Source of the DNA: Bradyrhizobium diazoefficiens | GTDB taxonomy: Bacteria > Pseudomonadota > Alphaproteobacteria > Rhizobiales > Xanthobacteraceae | Assembly (NCBI RefSeq): GCF_018131185.1 | Contig: NZ_JAFCJE010000003.1 | Span: forward strand, 682,001 to 746,000 | Length of the DNA: 64,000 bases | Direction of reading: 5' to 3' | Part shown: one piece after another, positions 42,686-51,130 of the stretch | Layout: every line of letters begins with the position of its first letter | Numbering within the stretch: position 1 is the stretch's first letter | Program-made: the position numbers and the translations under genes | The notes under the pieces: model-generated | Databases searched by the model: none | Told to the model about the DNA's origin: nothing | What the model saw: only the letters and a program-made list of their open reading frames with translations

Positions 42686-42718
42686 CTCCCTCTCCCCGCC
42701 AAGGGTGGGGCGAGGGAG
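42686..42718. repeat. Intercistronic hairpin
   Basis: CTCCCTCTCCCC and GGGGCGAGGGAG form a strong stem between the binding protein and permease genes. Such a hairpin would stabilise the upstream message and allow more binding protein than permease to be made. Confidence 0.6.
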
Positions 42719-42729
42719 AAGGGAAGACC

Positions 42730-43860
42730 TCACTTCACCTTAGGCAGCACCTGCTTCACGACCTGCTTGCCCTCGACCACCTCCACCAGAAAGCTCTGGC
42801 GGTCGATGTCGCCGGTCTCGCTGAAGGTGACGTCCATCAGGATGCCCGGCTCGTCCGCGGCCTTGATGGTGAGGCCGTGCAGCGTGTCGGCGAATTTCTT
42901 CGGGTCGACCTTGCCCATCTTCTCGGTGGTGGCCTTCACCATGTAGACCGCGAGATAGCCCTTCAGGCCGTTGTGGTCGGGGACGTAATTGTACTTCTTC
43001 GAGAACTTCTCGCGGAATTGCTTGATCAGGTCGACCGGCGCATCGGTGGTGAGGCCGACATGGCCGCGTGCCCCGTTGGCGGCATCGCCCGCAAGCTCGA
43101 TCACCTTCTGGCCGATCAGCGTGGTCTCGCCCATCAGCGGTGCGCTGACGCCCTGGCGCTTCAGCTCTTTCAGGATGCGCGCGCTCTCTTCCTCGTTGAG
43201 ATAGACGAAGACGGCGTCGGGATTGGCAGCCTTGATCTTGCCGACGTCAGCGGCGAAATCGGCCTGACCCGCTTCGGTGGAGAGGTCGGCGACCACCTTC
43301 GAGCCGAGCCGGTCCAGCTCCTTGATGACGACATCGCGCCCGCCGCGGCCAAAGTCGTTGTTGACCCAGACCACTGCGACCGTCTTCGCCTTCATCTCGT
43401 CGTGGATGTACTTCGCAACCTTCGGCATCGAGGATTGCTGGCCGAACGAGGTGCGGAACAGGAACTTGTTGCCGCCCTGCGTCAGCTCGGCCGCTTCGCC
43501 GCCCATGATCTGCGCGATGCCGGCTTCGGCCGCGAGCGGGGCTGTGACCTTCACCGAGCCGGAATAGCCGGGCCCGAGCAGCACGTAGGGCTCGGCGTCG
43601 AGCGCCTTCTGGACCTGGGCACGCGCCACGCCCGGATTGGATTGCGAGTCGGCGTGGGTCACCTCCAGCTTGCGGCCGAGCACGCCGCCCTTGGCGTTGA
43701 TCTCCTCGATCGCGAGATCGATGCCGTTCTTCCAGTTGGTGCCGACGGTGGCGCCGCCACCCGAGAGCTCGGCGACGTCGGCGAGCTTGATCGCCTGGGC
43801 AAAGGCGCTGGTTGCGGTCATGGCGGTGAGCAGCGCGCCCACCAGTAGCGTTGATTTCAT
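42730..43860 (-). CDS. ABC binding protein of the shikimate/quinate operon
   Basis: 376 aa with signal peptide LLVGALLTAMTATSAFA and LivJ-like start AIKLADVAELSGGGATVGTNWKNGIDLAIEEINAKGG. GAGGAGA precedes the ATG by 6 nt. Lies between the shikimate/quinate dehydrogenase gene and the permeases, so it most likely binds shikimate, quinate or a similar hydroaromatic acid in the periplasm. Ligand identity is inferred from the operon only. Confidence 0.9.
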   Translation of the reverse strand: MKSTLLVGALLTAMTATSAFAQAIKLADVAELSGGGATVGTNWKNGIDLAIEEINAKGGVLGRKLEVTHADSQSNPGVARAQVQKALDAEPYVLLGPGYSGSVKVTAPLAAEAGIAQIMGGEAAELTQGGNKFLFRTSFGQQSSMPKVAKYIHDEMKAKTVAVVWVNNDFGRGGRDVVIKELDRLGSKVVADLSTEAGQADFAADVGKIKAANPDAVFVYLNEEESARILKELKRQGVSAPLMGETTLIGQKVIELAGDAANGARGHVGLTTDAPVDLIKQFREKFSKKYNYVPDHNGLKGYLAVYMVKATTEKMGKVDPKKFADTLHGLTIKAADEPGILMDVTFSETGDIDRQSFLVEVVEGKQVVKQVLPKVK

Positions 43861-43916
43861 CGTCGTCTCCTCACGTTTCAAATTTTGCAAGCGGCCTTGT
43901 ATCCAGCCGCCTCGTC

Positions 43917-44795
43917 TCAAGCTGCCTGATAGGCGGCGCTGCGCGCAGCCATCACGGCATCGAAAGCCTCTCCCATGACTTCCGTCGATGGGGCAAGGCC
44001 GGTGAACAGTTCGAAGGCATCCGCCGCCTGGTAGATTGCGAGCTCGCGGCCGGTCATGGTCCGGGCGCCCTTCTCTCGGGCTGCGGCCAGCAGCGGCGTG
44101 ATCAGCGGCGAATAGACGGCGTCGGCGACCCACAGGTCCGCCCTGAGCAGTGCCGCCGGCACCGGCGTGTCCCGGTTCGGCAGCATGCCGACCGGCGTGC
44201 CGTTGACGAGGCCGGTTGCGCCATCGAGTGCATCCTCGACGCTGGCGGCAGCGCGTGCGCCGCCGCGCGGGGCGAGCAGGGAAACCAGCTTTTCGGCACG
44301 CGCCGGCTCGCTGTCGAAGATGCGGATGTCGGTCACGCCGAGGCTCGCCAGTGCAAACGCGATCGCCTTGCCGACGCCGCCGGCGCCGATCACCGCCACG
44401 GCGTTGGCGGACGCGGCCAGCAGCGGCGCCACCGCGCGAGCAAAGCCGGTGGTGTCGGTGTTGTGGCCGGTCAGGCGGCCGTCTCTGACGACGACGGTGT
44501 TGACCGCGCCCATGGCGGCAGCGCCCGGCGCCAGCGCGTCGAGCAGCGGGACCACCGCTTCCTTGTAGGGATAGGTGATGTTGACGCCGGCAAAGCCGAG
44601 CCGCCGCACGCCTTCGAGCATCATGCGCAGCCCGGCCGCGTCGGCGCCGGCGACCTCGATGAGCTGGTAGTGGCCGCGCAGGCCGAGCGCCTCGGCGGCG
44701 CGCTCGTGCATGGCAGGGGACGCGGAATGCGCGATCGGCGCGCCGATCAGGCCGGTGAGGAGCTTCTGGCTGGCGGCGTATCCGCGCTTCGACAT
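43917..44795 (-). CDS. Shikimate/quinate dehydrogenase (AroE family, catabolic NAD type)
   Basis: 292 aa. Substrate residues Ser24 and Ser26 in IAHSASPAM, catalytic Lys78 in NITYPYKEA and Asp115 in HNTDTTGF. The NITYPYK block is like QsuD rather than biosynthetic AroE (NVTVPFK). The usual NADP-binding NRT clamp after the second Rossmann strand is replaced by Asp162-Ser-Glu (RIFDSEPARA), which favours NAD. It should oxidise shikimate and perhaps quinate to the 3-dehydro acids for the dehydratase encoded at the other end of the operon. First gene of that operon. Confidence 0.9.
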   Translation of the reverse strand: MSKRGYAASQKLLTGLIGAPIAHSASPAMHERAAEALGLRGHYQLIEVAGADAAGLRMMLEGVRRLGFAGVNITYPYKEAVVPLLDALAPGAAAMGAVNTVVVRDGRLTGHNTDTTGFARAVAPLLAASANAVAVIGAGGVGKAIAFALASLGVTDIRIFDSEPARAEKLVSLLAPRGGARAAASVEDALDGATGLVNGTPVGMLPNRDTPVPAALLRADLWVADAVYSPLITPLLAAAREKGARTMTGRELAIYQAADAFELFTGLAPSTEVMGEAFDAVMAARSAAYQAA

Positions 44796-44929
44796 GGTTC
44801 GCTATCGTCTCAAAGGGAGCGTTCGGTCCCGGTCATTAGCGGGAAAATCCGCGCAACTCCAAGGGAGCTTCCAGCTGCGACGATAGCCTTTCCGTTGCCT
44901 AACACAATTACCCTTTTATCCGGCAAACC

Positions 44930-44942
44930 TAACATCATGTTA
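44930..44942. promoter_or_regulatory. Candidate LysR-type box (T-N11-A)
   Basis: TAACATCATGTTA: perfect 6-bp arms around one base, exactly T-N11-A. It lies in the short gap before the dehydrogenase gene, touching the stop codon of the LysR gene. CCTAACA is repeated about 30 bp away (44898-44904), possibly a second half-site. Confidence 0.5.
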
Positions 44943-45878
44943 TCTTTTCCGCCCGCGCCCCGGCGCCGCCTTTCCATTGCCGCGGGACGGCTCGACCGCG
45001 CGCATCTCGGTGCGCAGCGCCTCGATGAAATACTCGGCATGGAGCGACAGCGGCGCGCCGCGCTTGACCGCGATGTAGGTGTCGAACCGCGTCGGCTCGG
45101 CGATCTTCAAGAGCTCGATTCCGGGATAGCCGCCATGGGCCACCGTGAACTGGTCGATGATGGCGATGCCGAGTCCGGCCTTCACCAGCGCGCAGACCGT
45201 GGTACCGAAGCGCGCGCGGATGGTGATGTCGTAGTCAAGCCGGTTGCGCGCGAAGATTTCGGCCATGATCCGGCCGTAGGGATCGTTGGGATCGATGCCG
45301 ATCAGCGGGTAGCGGGTGATCTCGGCGGCCGAGACCTGCTTGCGGCCGGCGAGCTCGTGTCCCGGTGGCACGATGCAGTACAGCTCGCCCGAGGCGAGCG
45401 GCATGAAGTCGAGCGCGGAATGCTCCAGCCGGTAGCTCATCGCCACGCACTCGCCGCGCCCGAGCATGAGATAGTCGATGGCCTCCTCAAGCTTGAGGAT
45501 GTTGATGTCGATACCGAGGTCGGGATAGCGGCGGCGGACACGCTCGATCGCGCGCGGCACCATCACCTGCGAGATGCTGGGTACCGAGCCGATCCGCAGT
45601 TCGGACAACCCGCCGCGGCCGATCTTGGAGATGATCTCCGAGAGATCGTCGACCTTCTTGTAGACGCCGTTGATCTGCTCGAAGATATTTTCGGCTTCCG
45701 GCGTCGGGAAGTAACGCCCGTTCTGGCGCTGGAAGAAGCGGATGCCGAGTGAGCGCTCGGTGTATTTGACGAGGCGGCTGATGCCCGGCGCCGAGACGTT
45801 GAGCAGCTTCGCCGCACCGCCGATGGTGCCCGTCACCATCACGGCCCGGATCACTTCAACCTGGCGCAGCGTCATCAT
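44940..45878 (-). CDS. LysR-family regulator of the shikimate/quinate operon
   Basis: 312 aa. N-terminal helix-turn-helix (MTLRQVEVIRAVMVTGTIGGAAKLLNVSAPGISRLVKYTERSLGIRFF) and a periplasmic-binding-like effector domain. It is encoded on the same strand as the operon it precedes, with about 145 bp between, rather than divergently. A basic C-terminal tail follows. Probably an activator responding to a hydroaromatic or a pathway intermediate. Confidence 0.92.
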   Translation of the reverse strand: MMTLRQVEVIRAVMVTGTIGGAAKLLNVSAPGISRLVKYTERSLGIRFFQRQNGRYFPTPEAENIFEQINGVYKKVDDLSEIISKIGRGGLSELRIGSVPSISQVMVPRAIERVRRRYPDLGIDINILKLEEAIDYLMLGRGECVAMSYRLEHSALDFMPLASGELYCIVPPGHELAGRKQVSAAEITRYPLIGIDPNDPYGRIMAEIFARNRLDYDITIRARFGTTVCALVKAGLGIAIIDQFTVAHGGYPGIELLKIAEPTRFDTYIAVKRGAPLSLHAEYFIEALRTEMRAVEPSRGNGKAAPGRGRKR

Positions 45879-45920
45879 GAAGAGGGCATCCCGACACCAT
45901 CATGGCGGCGCTGCCTTCCC

Positions 45921-46064
45921 ACTCCCCTTGTGGGAGAGGGTGGCTCGCCGCTCAGCGGCGAGACGGATGAGGGGTTGTTTCCGCGAATGATCCTGCCGCG
46001 ATGAGTGCGCGGAGACAACCCCTCATCCGGCGCTTCGCCACCTTCTCCCACAAGGGGAGAAGGA
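45921..46064. repeat. Paired inverted repeats (CCCCTTGTGGGAGAGGGTGG type)
   Basis: CTCCCCTTGTGGGAGAGGGT and GGATGAGGGGTTGTTTCCGC on the left mirror GACAACCCCTCATCC and CACCTTCTCCCACAAGGGG on the right. Related to the element at 33153. Confidence 0.85.
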
Positions 46065-46169
46065 AAGGCAACTTCTCGTTCAGATTGTTTCGACTAAAAC
46101 CAACGCGTTTCGAATGGAGGGCGGCGTCGCGCGATCTGTTGCGTCGGCATCGTTCGCCGCAACCGCGCT

Positions 46170-46346
46170 TCAGCTCGCCGGCTCTTCCGGCGAGACGCTG
46201 TCGGCCAGCGCCTCGCGCTCGCCTTGCAGCACCTCGCGCGCGAACTCGATGATCTTCTGCTTGTTCGCCGTTTCGTGGACGGCGAAAAACACGCGGTTCA
46301 ATTCGAGGCCGAGCACGCTGTTGAGGGCAATGTCCTCGTCTTCCAT
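46170..46346 (-). CDS. Small acidic protein of unknown function, divergent from bjaR
   Basis: 58 aa, minus strand, start ATG at 46346 and stop at 46170. The product begins MEDEDIALNSVLGLELNRVF and continues with a helical charged segment (QKIIEFAREVLQGEREALAD). Amino-acid composition is that of a normal folded or helical protein, unlike the arginine-rich shadow frames of this genome. No signal or membrane segment. The ribosome site is weak (GGGAAAAA). I do not recognise the family. The head-to-head position with bjaR is noteworthy. Confidence 0.7.
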   Translation of the reverse strand: MEDEDIALNSVLGLELNRVFFAVHETANKQKIIEFAREVLQGEREALADSVSPEEPAS

Positions 46347-46512
46347 CTGTTTTTCCCGCTGCGGACCGCTCAGGTGTAACTTGATGCCTATTCTGCCACA
46401 AGTAGCTGAAATCTTCCGAGCAGATGAGCACCGGGAAACTACGGCCGCAGCGCATTTGAGGCCGCTCCCGAATACGTGCTATACGGAGGGGCGAGGGTCA
46501 GGAAACGCACCG

Positions 46513-47250
46513 ATGTCCGCCGCAGACGCCGTTGATTATGGCCGGGAGGCGCTCGACTTCATCGAAGGGCTCGGAGCCTACACCAAGGTTCCGGACGCCA
46601 TGGACGCGCTTGCAGCCGCGTTCGGCCGCTACGGTTTCGAACATATCATCGTGACGGGCCTGCCCAATCCCGAGCAACGCTTTTCCCAGATGGTGCTCGC
46701 CAAGAAGTGGCCGGCGGAATGGTTCAGCCTCTACACCCAAAAGAGCTACGACCGTGTCGATCCCGTGATCCGCAAATGCCGGCAGACGGTGAACCCGTTC
46801 GAATGGTCTGAAGCGCCGTACGATGCGGAACTGGAGCCGGGTGCGGTGGAGGTGATGCGGCGCGCCGCCGATTTCCGCATGTCGCGTGGCTTCGTCGTGC
46901 CGATCCACGGCCTGACCGGCTACGAGGCCGGCGTCTCGCTCAGTGGCGTCCACCTCGATCTCAATGCGCGCAGCAAGCCGGCGCTGCACCTGATCGGGAT
47001 GTACGGCTTCGACCACATTCGCCGTCTGCTCGATCCGGCGCCGCATCCATCGATGCGCCTCACCCCCCGCGAGCGCGAGGTGATCGCCTGGGCCTCGCAG
47101 GGCAAGTCGGCGTGGGAGATCGGCGAGATCCTGCACATCACGCAGCGCACGGCGGAAGAGCATCTTTCAACCGCCGCGCGCAAGCTCGGCGCCGTCAACC
47201 GGACGCATGCGGTCGCGATCGCGATCCGCCACAGAATCATCAATCCCTGA
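46513..47250 (+). CDS. bjaR: LuxR-type quorum-sensing regulator, BjaR-like
   Basis: 245 aa from the ATG at 46513. N-terminal autoinducer-binding domain with the conserved tryptophans and aspartate (WPAEWFSLYTQKSYDRVDPVIRKC, PFEWSEAPYD) and C-terminal GerE helix-turn-helix LTPREREVIAWASQGKSAWEIGEILHITQRTAEEHL. It lies directly upstream of an acyl-homoserine lactone synthase gene, the same order as bjaR1-bjaI in Bradyrhizobium. Should bind the signal made by BjaI and act at the lux-box-like palindrome just downstream. Confidence 0.93.
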   Translation: MSAADAVDYGREALDFIEGLGAYTKVPDAMDALAAAFGRYGFEHIIVTGLPNPEQRFSQMVLAKKWPAEWFSLYTQKSYDRVDPVIRKCRQTVNPFEWSEAPYDAELEPGAVEVMRRAADFRMSRGFVVPIHGLTGYEAGVSLSGVHLDLNARSKPALHLIGMYGFDHIRRLLDPAPHPSMRLTPREREVIAWASQGKSAWEIGEILHITQRTAEEHLSTAARKLGAVNRTHAVAIAIRHRIINP

Positions 47251-47259
47251 AATCCTCGC

Positions 47260-47281
47260 CTACTGGGAAATTTCCCAATAG
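47260..47281. promoter_or_regulatory. lux-box-like palindrome upstream of bjaI
   Basis: Contains the perfect 14-bp palindrome TGGGAAATTTCCCA, extended by CTA...TAG outer arms to 22 bp. It starts 10 bp after the bjaR stop and ends 55 bp before the bjaI start, the usual place for a LuxR-type activator site. Confidence 0.75.
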
Positions 47282-47335
47282 TCGGTTTTGCCTTTTTCGC
47301 CGAGGCTCCCCTCATTTCAAGCCATGGGGGAGTTC

Positions 47336-47995
47336 ATGATTCATGTGATTTCAGCCGTCAACCGGCACCTGTACGAGGACGTCCTCGAACAGCATTTTCG
47401 GGTTCGTCACGAGATTTTCGTCGAGGAGCGGAAATGGGAGGCGTTGCGCAAGCCCGATGGCCGCGAGATCGATACCTACGACAATGAGGACGCGGTCTAC
47501 CTGCTGGCTCTCGAGAACCGCCGGGTCCTCGGCGGCTCGCGCCTTTATCCGACCACCAGGCCGACGATGATGAGCGAGGTCTTCCCGCATCTCGCCACGG
47601 TGCGCGGTTGCCCCTCGCATCCGCTGGTCTGGGAGTGGTCGCGCTTCTTCGTCTCGCGCGAGCGCCGCGACGGCGCATTCAATCTGCAATTGATGGCGGC
47701 TGCGCAGGAGTTCTGTCTCGACCAGGGCATCGAGCGGCTTTGCCTCGTGATGGAGACCTGGTGGCTGCCGCGCTTCCACGACATCGGATTCCTCGTGGTG
47801 CCGCTGGGATTGCCCGCACTGGTGGAGAATTCCTGGACCATGGCGGCAACGATCGAGATCCGTCAGGAGTCGCTCGATGTCGTGCGTGACCGTATCGGGA
47901 TGACGAGCGTCGTCCAGCAGGACGGTCCGCGGATCGACTGCATTGCCCGTGCCAACCTCTGCGGCGCTGCTGCCGCGCAACGAAAGAGCGCCTGA
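47336..47995 (+). CDS. bjaI: Acyl-homoserine lactone synthase, BjaI-like
   Basis: 219 aa from the ATG at 47336, with GGGGGAG upstream; an ATG four codons earlier is possible. LuxI-family residues are present: Arg-x-x-x-Phe in FRVRHEIFVEE, Trp34, the Asp-x-x-Asp-like DTYDNEDAVYLLAL, Arg in GGSRLYPTT, and WEWSRFFV. The sequence closely resembles BjaI as I remember it, which makes isovaleryl-homoserine lactone from isovaleryl-CoA. Relatives RpaI and BraI make aryl signals, so the exact signal needs testing. A small gene follows 1 bp after its stop. Confidence 0.92.
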   Translation: MIHVISAVNRHLYEDVLEQHFRVRHEIFVEERKWEALRKPDGREIDTYDNEDAVYLLALENRRVLGGSRLYPTTRPTMMSEVFPHLATVRGCPSHPLVWEWSRFFVSRERRDGAFNLQLMAAAQEFCLDQGIERLCLVMETWWLPRFHDIGFLVVPLGLPALVENSWTMAATIEIRQESLDVVRDRIGMTSVVQQDGPRIDCIARANLCGAAAAQRKSA

Positions 47996-47996
47996 G

Positions 47997-48215
47997 ATGT
48001 CGAACATGATGCGGGACAGCCAGATCATGGCGCAGATCAAGGACGAGAATCTCGGCTACATGTCCGACATGGCGATCGAGCTGGCGCAGATGGCGGAAGA
48101 CACCGGACTGGCGACGCTCGCCTATCTGTTCCGGATGGCGGCGCTGGAGGCCTCGACGGCCAATAGCGTGCTCGCCGAACCGGATGACCTTCCCCAGCGG
48201 ATGACGTCGCACTAG
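47997..48215 (+). CDS. Small protein translationally coupled to bjaI
   Basis: 72 aa, ATG one base after the bjaI stop (TGAGATG). Methionine-rich helical start MSNMMRDSQIMAQIKDEN, then LGYMSDMAIELAQMAEDTGLATLAYLFRMAALEA, an amphipathic helical pair. No signal peptide. Tight coupling to bjaI implies a common transcript. Function not known to me. Confidence 0.78.
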   Translation: MSNMMRDSQIMAQIKDENLGYMSDMAIELAQMAEDTGLATLAYLFRMAALEASTANSVLAEPDDLPQRMTSH

Positions 48216-48239
48216 ACGCTCACATTCCAACGAACGTCG

Positions 48240-48270
48240 CACCCTCCCTCGGCCCGCCCGGGGGAGGGTG
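48240..48270 (+). terminator. Hairpin after the bja transcript
   Basis: CACCCTCCC and GGGAGGGTG flank a GC-rich loop, about 25 bp after the small gene's stop. On the plus strand it is followed by ATCGTTTGGG, only weakly T-rich. Terminator or stabilising hairpin. The rest of the 48216-48511 gap contains a possible 14-residue leader frame (ATG at 48457, stop at 48501, after GGGGGAG) and no other gene. Confidence 0.4.
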
Positions 48271-48511
48271 ATCGTTTGGGTGCGGCAGCTTGACCCATGT
48301 CGCGCGGCAACCTTTTTGCATTGCAGGGCAGGTTTCGGCTCGCCTGCGCCGGGATGCAACAAAGTGCATGTTGAATGTCGAATCGCTCTTGCCTCGGAAC
48401 GATACTGCCATTACCCATTTTTCCGCCTTGAACAGGCAGGGGGAGCTCTTTCACTGATGGCGACCGTGCTCGAACATCGGCGCGACACCGCGTGCGCCTG
48501 AAAGAGTCTTG

Positions 48512-49429
48512 ATGCTGCTCGTCGTCGAACAGTTCCTGAACGGATTGCAGTTCGGCCTGCTGCTGTTCCTGCTCGCAGCCGGTTTGACGTTGGTGTTCGG
48601 GATCATGGATCTCGTCAACCTCGCGCACGGCTCGCTCTACATGATGGGCGCCTATTTCGCCGCGACCTTCGCGGCGTGGACCGGCAGCTTCCTGCTCGGT
48701 GCGCTGATGGCGTTAGGGGCCACGCTCGTGCTCGGCATCGTGCTCGAAGTGTCGGCCCTGCGGCATCTCTACGGCCGCGACCATCTCGACCACGTGCTCG
48801 CGACCTTCGGCCTGATCCTGTTCTTCAACGAGGCCGTGCGGCTGATCTGGGGCCCGGCGGGCCTGGCGCTGCCGCTGCCGGCCTGGCTCACCGTGCCGGT
48901 GCCGATCCTGCCCGGCATCCATTATCCCGCCTATCGCCTTGCCATCATCGTCGTCGCGCTGCTGGTCGCGCTGCTGCTCTATCTCGGCGTGATGCGCACC
49001 CGCATCGGCATGTTGATCCGGGCCGGCGCCTCCAACCGCGAGATGATCGGCGCGCTCGGCATCAACATCAAGCTGCTCTACACGCTGGTGTTCGGGCTTG
49101 GCGCCGCGCTCGCCGGCCTTGCCGGGCTGATGCAGGCGCCGATCCTCACCGTGCAGATCGGCATGGGCGAGAACATCCTGATCCTCGCCTTCGTCATCAT
49201 CGTGATCGGCGGCATCGGCTCGATCCGTGGCGCCTTCCTCGCCGCGATCTTCGTCGGCATGATCGACACGCTCGGCCGCGCCTTCCTGCCCAATCTGCTG
49301 CGGCAGGTGCTGAGCGGCGCCGCTGCCTCCACCGCCGCGCCCGCGCTGTCGTCCATGCTGATCTATCTCCTCATGGCGATCGTGCTGGTGGTTCGGCCGG
49401 AGGGGCTGTTTCCGGCCAACCGTCGATGA
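48512..49429 (+). CDS. ABC importer permease, LivH-like
   Basis: 305-aa inner-membrane permease. FLNGLQFGLLLFLLAAGLTLVFGIMDLVNLAHGSLYMMGAY is the LivH signature; the coupling loop IRAGASNREMIGALGINIKLLYTLVFGLG is present. First gene of a four-gene LivHMGF set that lacks a binding protein. Stop overlaps the LivM start (ATGA). Confidence 0.95.
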   Translation: MLLVVEQFLNGLQFGLLLFLLAAGLTLVFGIMDLVNLAHGSLYMMGAYFAATFAAWTGSFLLGALMALGATLVLGIVLEVSALRHLYGRDHLDHVLATFGLILFFNEAVRLIWGPAGLALPLPAWLTVPVPILPGIHYPAYRLAIIVVALLVALLLYLGVMRTRIGMLIRAGASNREMIGALGINIKLLYTLVFGLGAALAGLAGLMQAPILTVQIGMGENILILAFVIIVIGGIGSIRGAFLAAIFVGMIDTLGRAFLPNLLRQVLSGAAASTAAPALSSMLIYLLMAIVLVVRPEGLFPANRR

Positions 49430-50370
49430 AGGCTTTCACGGTGAGCAAGGCCGTCACGGTCCTGGTGCTGGCGGGCCTCGTGCTGCTGCCGCTCTATTCG
49501 CAAATGTCGGGCAACATCTTCATCCTGACGCTGTTCACCCGCATCATCATCCTGGCCCTGGCGGCCGCGAGCCTCAATCTCATCATGGGCTTCGGCGGCA
49601 TGATGAGCTTTGGCCACGCCGCCTATCTCGGCATCGGCGGTTATGCGGTCGGCATGCTCGCGCAGGAAGGCGTAGGGAGCGGCTTCATCCAGTTCCCGGT
49701 CGCGCTCGCGGCTTCCGCGATCTACGCGCTCGTGATCGGTGCGCTCTCCCTTCGCACCCGCGGCGTCTATTTCATCATGATCACATTGGCCTTCGCCCAG
49801 ATGGCCTATTACGTCGCCTCGGGCCTCGCGCGTTACGGCGGCGACGATGGTCTCACCGTCTACAAGCGCAGCGACTTCTCCGGGCTGATCGATCTCGGCA
49901 ACCGCACGCAGTTCTATTATCTCTGCCTCGCCTGCCTGCTCGCCGTCATCTTCCTGATCTGGCGCATCGTCAATTCGCGCTTCGGCCTCGTCGTGCAGGG
50001 CCTGCGCTCCAACGAGCAGCGCATGCAGGCGATCGGCTTCCCCGCCAAGCGCTACCAGCTCGTCTGCTTCGTGATCTCGGGCACCATGTGCGGGCTCGCC
50101 GGCGCGCTGCTCGCCAACAACACCGATTTCGTCAGCCCGGCCGTGATGTACTGGACCCGCTCCGGTGATCTCATGGTCATGGTGATCCTGGGCGGCATGG
50201 GCACGCTGTTCGGCCCGGTCATGGGCTCGGTCGTGTTCCTGCTGCTGGAAGAGTTCCTGTCGCAGATCACCGAATATTGGGCGCTGATCATGGGCCCGCT
50301 GCTGCTGCTGATCGTGCTGTTCGGTCGCGGCGGCATCATGGGCATGCTCGGGAGGGCCGGCCGTGGCTGA
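49426..50370 (+). CDS. ABC importer permease, LivM-like
   Basis: 314-aa permease with about nine hydrophobic segments. Signature NLIMGFGGMMSFGHAAYLGIGGYA and coupling loop GLRSNEQRMQAIGFPAKRYQL. Overlaps the upstream gene by 4 bp and the ATPase gene by 8 bp. Confidence 0.95.
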   Translation: MKAFTVSKAVTVLVLAGLVLLPLYSQMSGNIFILTLFTRIIILALAAASLNLIMGFGGMMSFGHAAYLGIGGYAVGMLAQEGVGSGFIQFPVALAASAIYALVIGALSLRTRGVYFIMITLAFAQMAYYVASGLARYGGDDGLTVYKRSDFSGLIDLGNRTQFYYLCLACLLAVIFLIWRIVNSRFGLVVQGLRSNEQRMQAIGFPAKRYQLVCFVISGTMCGLAGALLANNTDFVSPAVMYWTRSGDLMVMVILGGMGTLFGPVMGSVVFLLLEEFLSQITEYWALIMGPLLLLIVLFGRGGIMGMLGRAGRG

Positions 50371-51130
50371 ACCCCTGCTCCGCGTCGAAAAGCTGGTGCG
50401 CCGCTTCGGCGGCATCATCGCAACCGACAACGTCTCGCTCGACGTCGCCAGCGGCGAACTGCACGCCATCATCGGCCCGAACGGGGCCGGCAAGACCACG
50501 CTGATCAGCCAGCTCACCGGGCACCTCGAGCCGCATTCCGGCAGCGTCTCGCTGGCCGGGCGCGACATCACCTACCTGCCGGCCTATCGGCGCTGCGCGC
50601 TGGGCCTTGCGCGTTCGTTCCAGATCACCTCGCTGCTGCTCGACTTCACCGCCGCGGACAACGTCGCGCTCGCAGCCCAGGCGCATGCCGGCACCTCGTT
50701 CCGCTTCTTCGCCAATGCGCGCAAGGAGAAGGGTTTGCGCGACGCCGCGCATGCCGCGCTCGATCGCGTCGGCCTGTTGCATCGCGCCGATGTCGTGGTG
50801 TCCAGGCTGAGCCATGGCGAGCGTCGCGAGCTCGAGCTCGCGGTCGCGCTCGCGAGCAAGCCGAAACTGCTGCTGCTGGATGAGCCGATGGCCGGCTTGG
50901 GTGTTACCGAATCCCAGCGCATGGTGAAGCTGCTCCAGGAGCTGCGGAAGGAAGTGTCGATCGTGCTTGTCGAGCACGACATGGCGGCGGTGTTCGCGCT
51001 CGCCGACCGCATCTCGGTGCTGGTCTATGGCCGCGTCATCGCCTCGGGCGATCCCGCGGCGATCCGCCAGAACGAGGACGTCAAACGCGCCTATCTCGGC
51101 GATCAGCACGTGGTGACGCATCATGGCTGA
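50363..51130 (+). CDS. ABC importer ATPase, LivG-like
   Basis: 255 aa, GTG start at 50363. Walker A GPNGAGKTTLISQL, signature LSHGERRELELAVAL, Walker B LLLLDEPMAGLG, switch His in LVEHDMAAVF. The end overlaps the LivF start by 8 bp. Confidence 0.95.
   Translation: MAEPLLRVEKLVRRFGGIIATDNVSLDVASGELHAIIGPNGAGKTTLISQLTGHLEPHSGSVSLAGRDITYLPAYRRCALGLARSFQITSLLLDFTAADNVALAAQAHAGTSFRFFANARKEKGLRDAAHAALDRVGLLHRADVVVSRLSHGERRELELAVALASKPKLLLLDEPMAGLGVTESQRMVKLLQELRKEVSIVLVEHDMAAVFALADRISVLVYGRVIASGDPAAIRQNEDVKRAYLGDQHVVTHHG

Noticed and set aside
43851..45752. 633-codon plus-strand frame opposite the dehydrogenase and LysR genes
   Set aside because: Crosses two good minus-strand genes and their regulatory gap; repetitive Arg/Asp/His composition.
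45921..46064. Possible CRISPR-like repeat patch
   Set aside because: The repeats are inverted palindromes, not regularly spaced direct repeats with unique spacers, and no cas gene is present.
48457..48501. 14-residue leader peptide before the LivHMGF operon
   Set aside because: It has a start, a stop and a fair ribosome site, but no run of a regulatory amino acid and no clear attenuator hairpins after it; kept only as a note in the hairpin entry at 48240.
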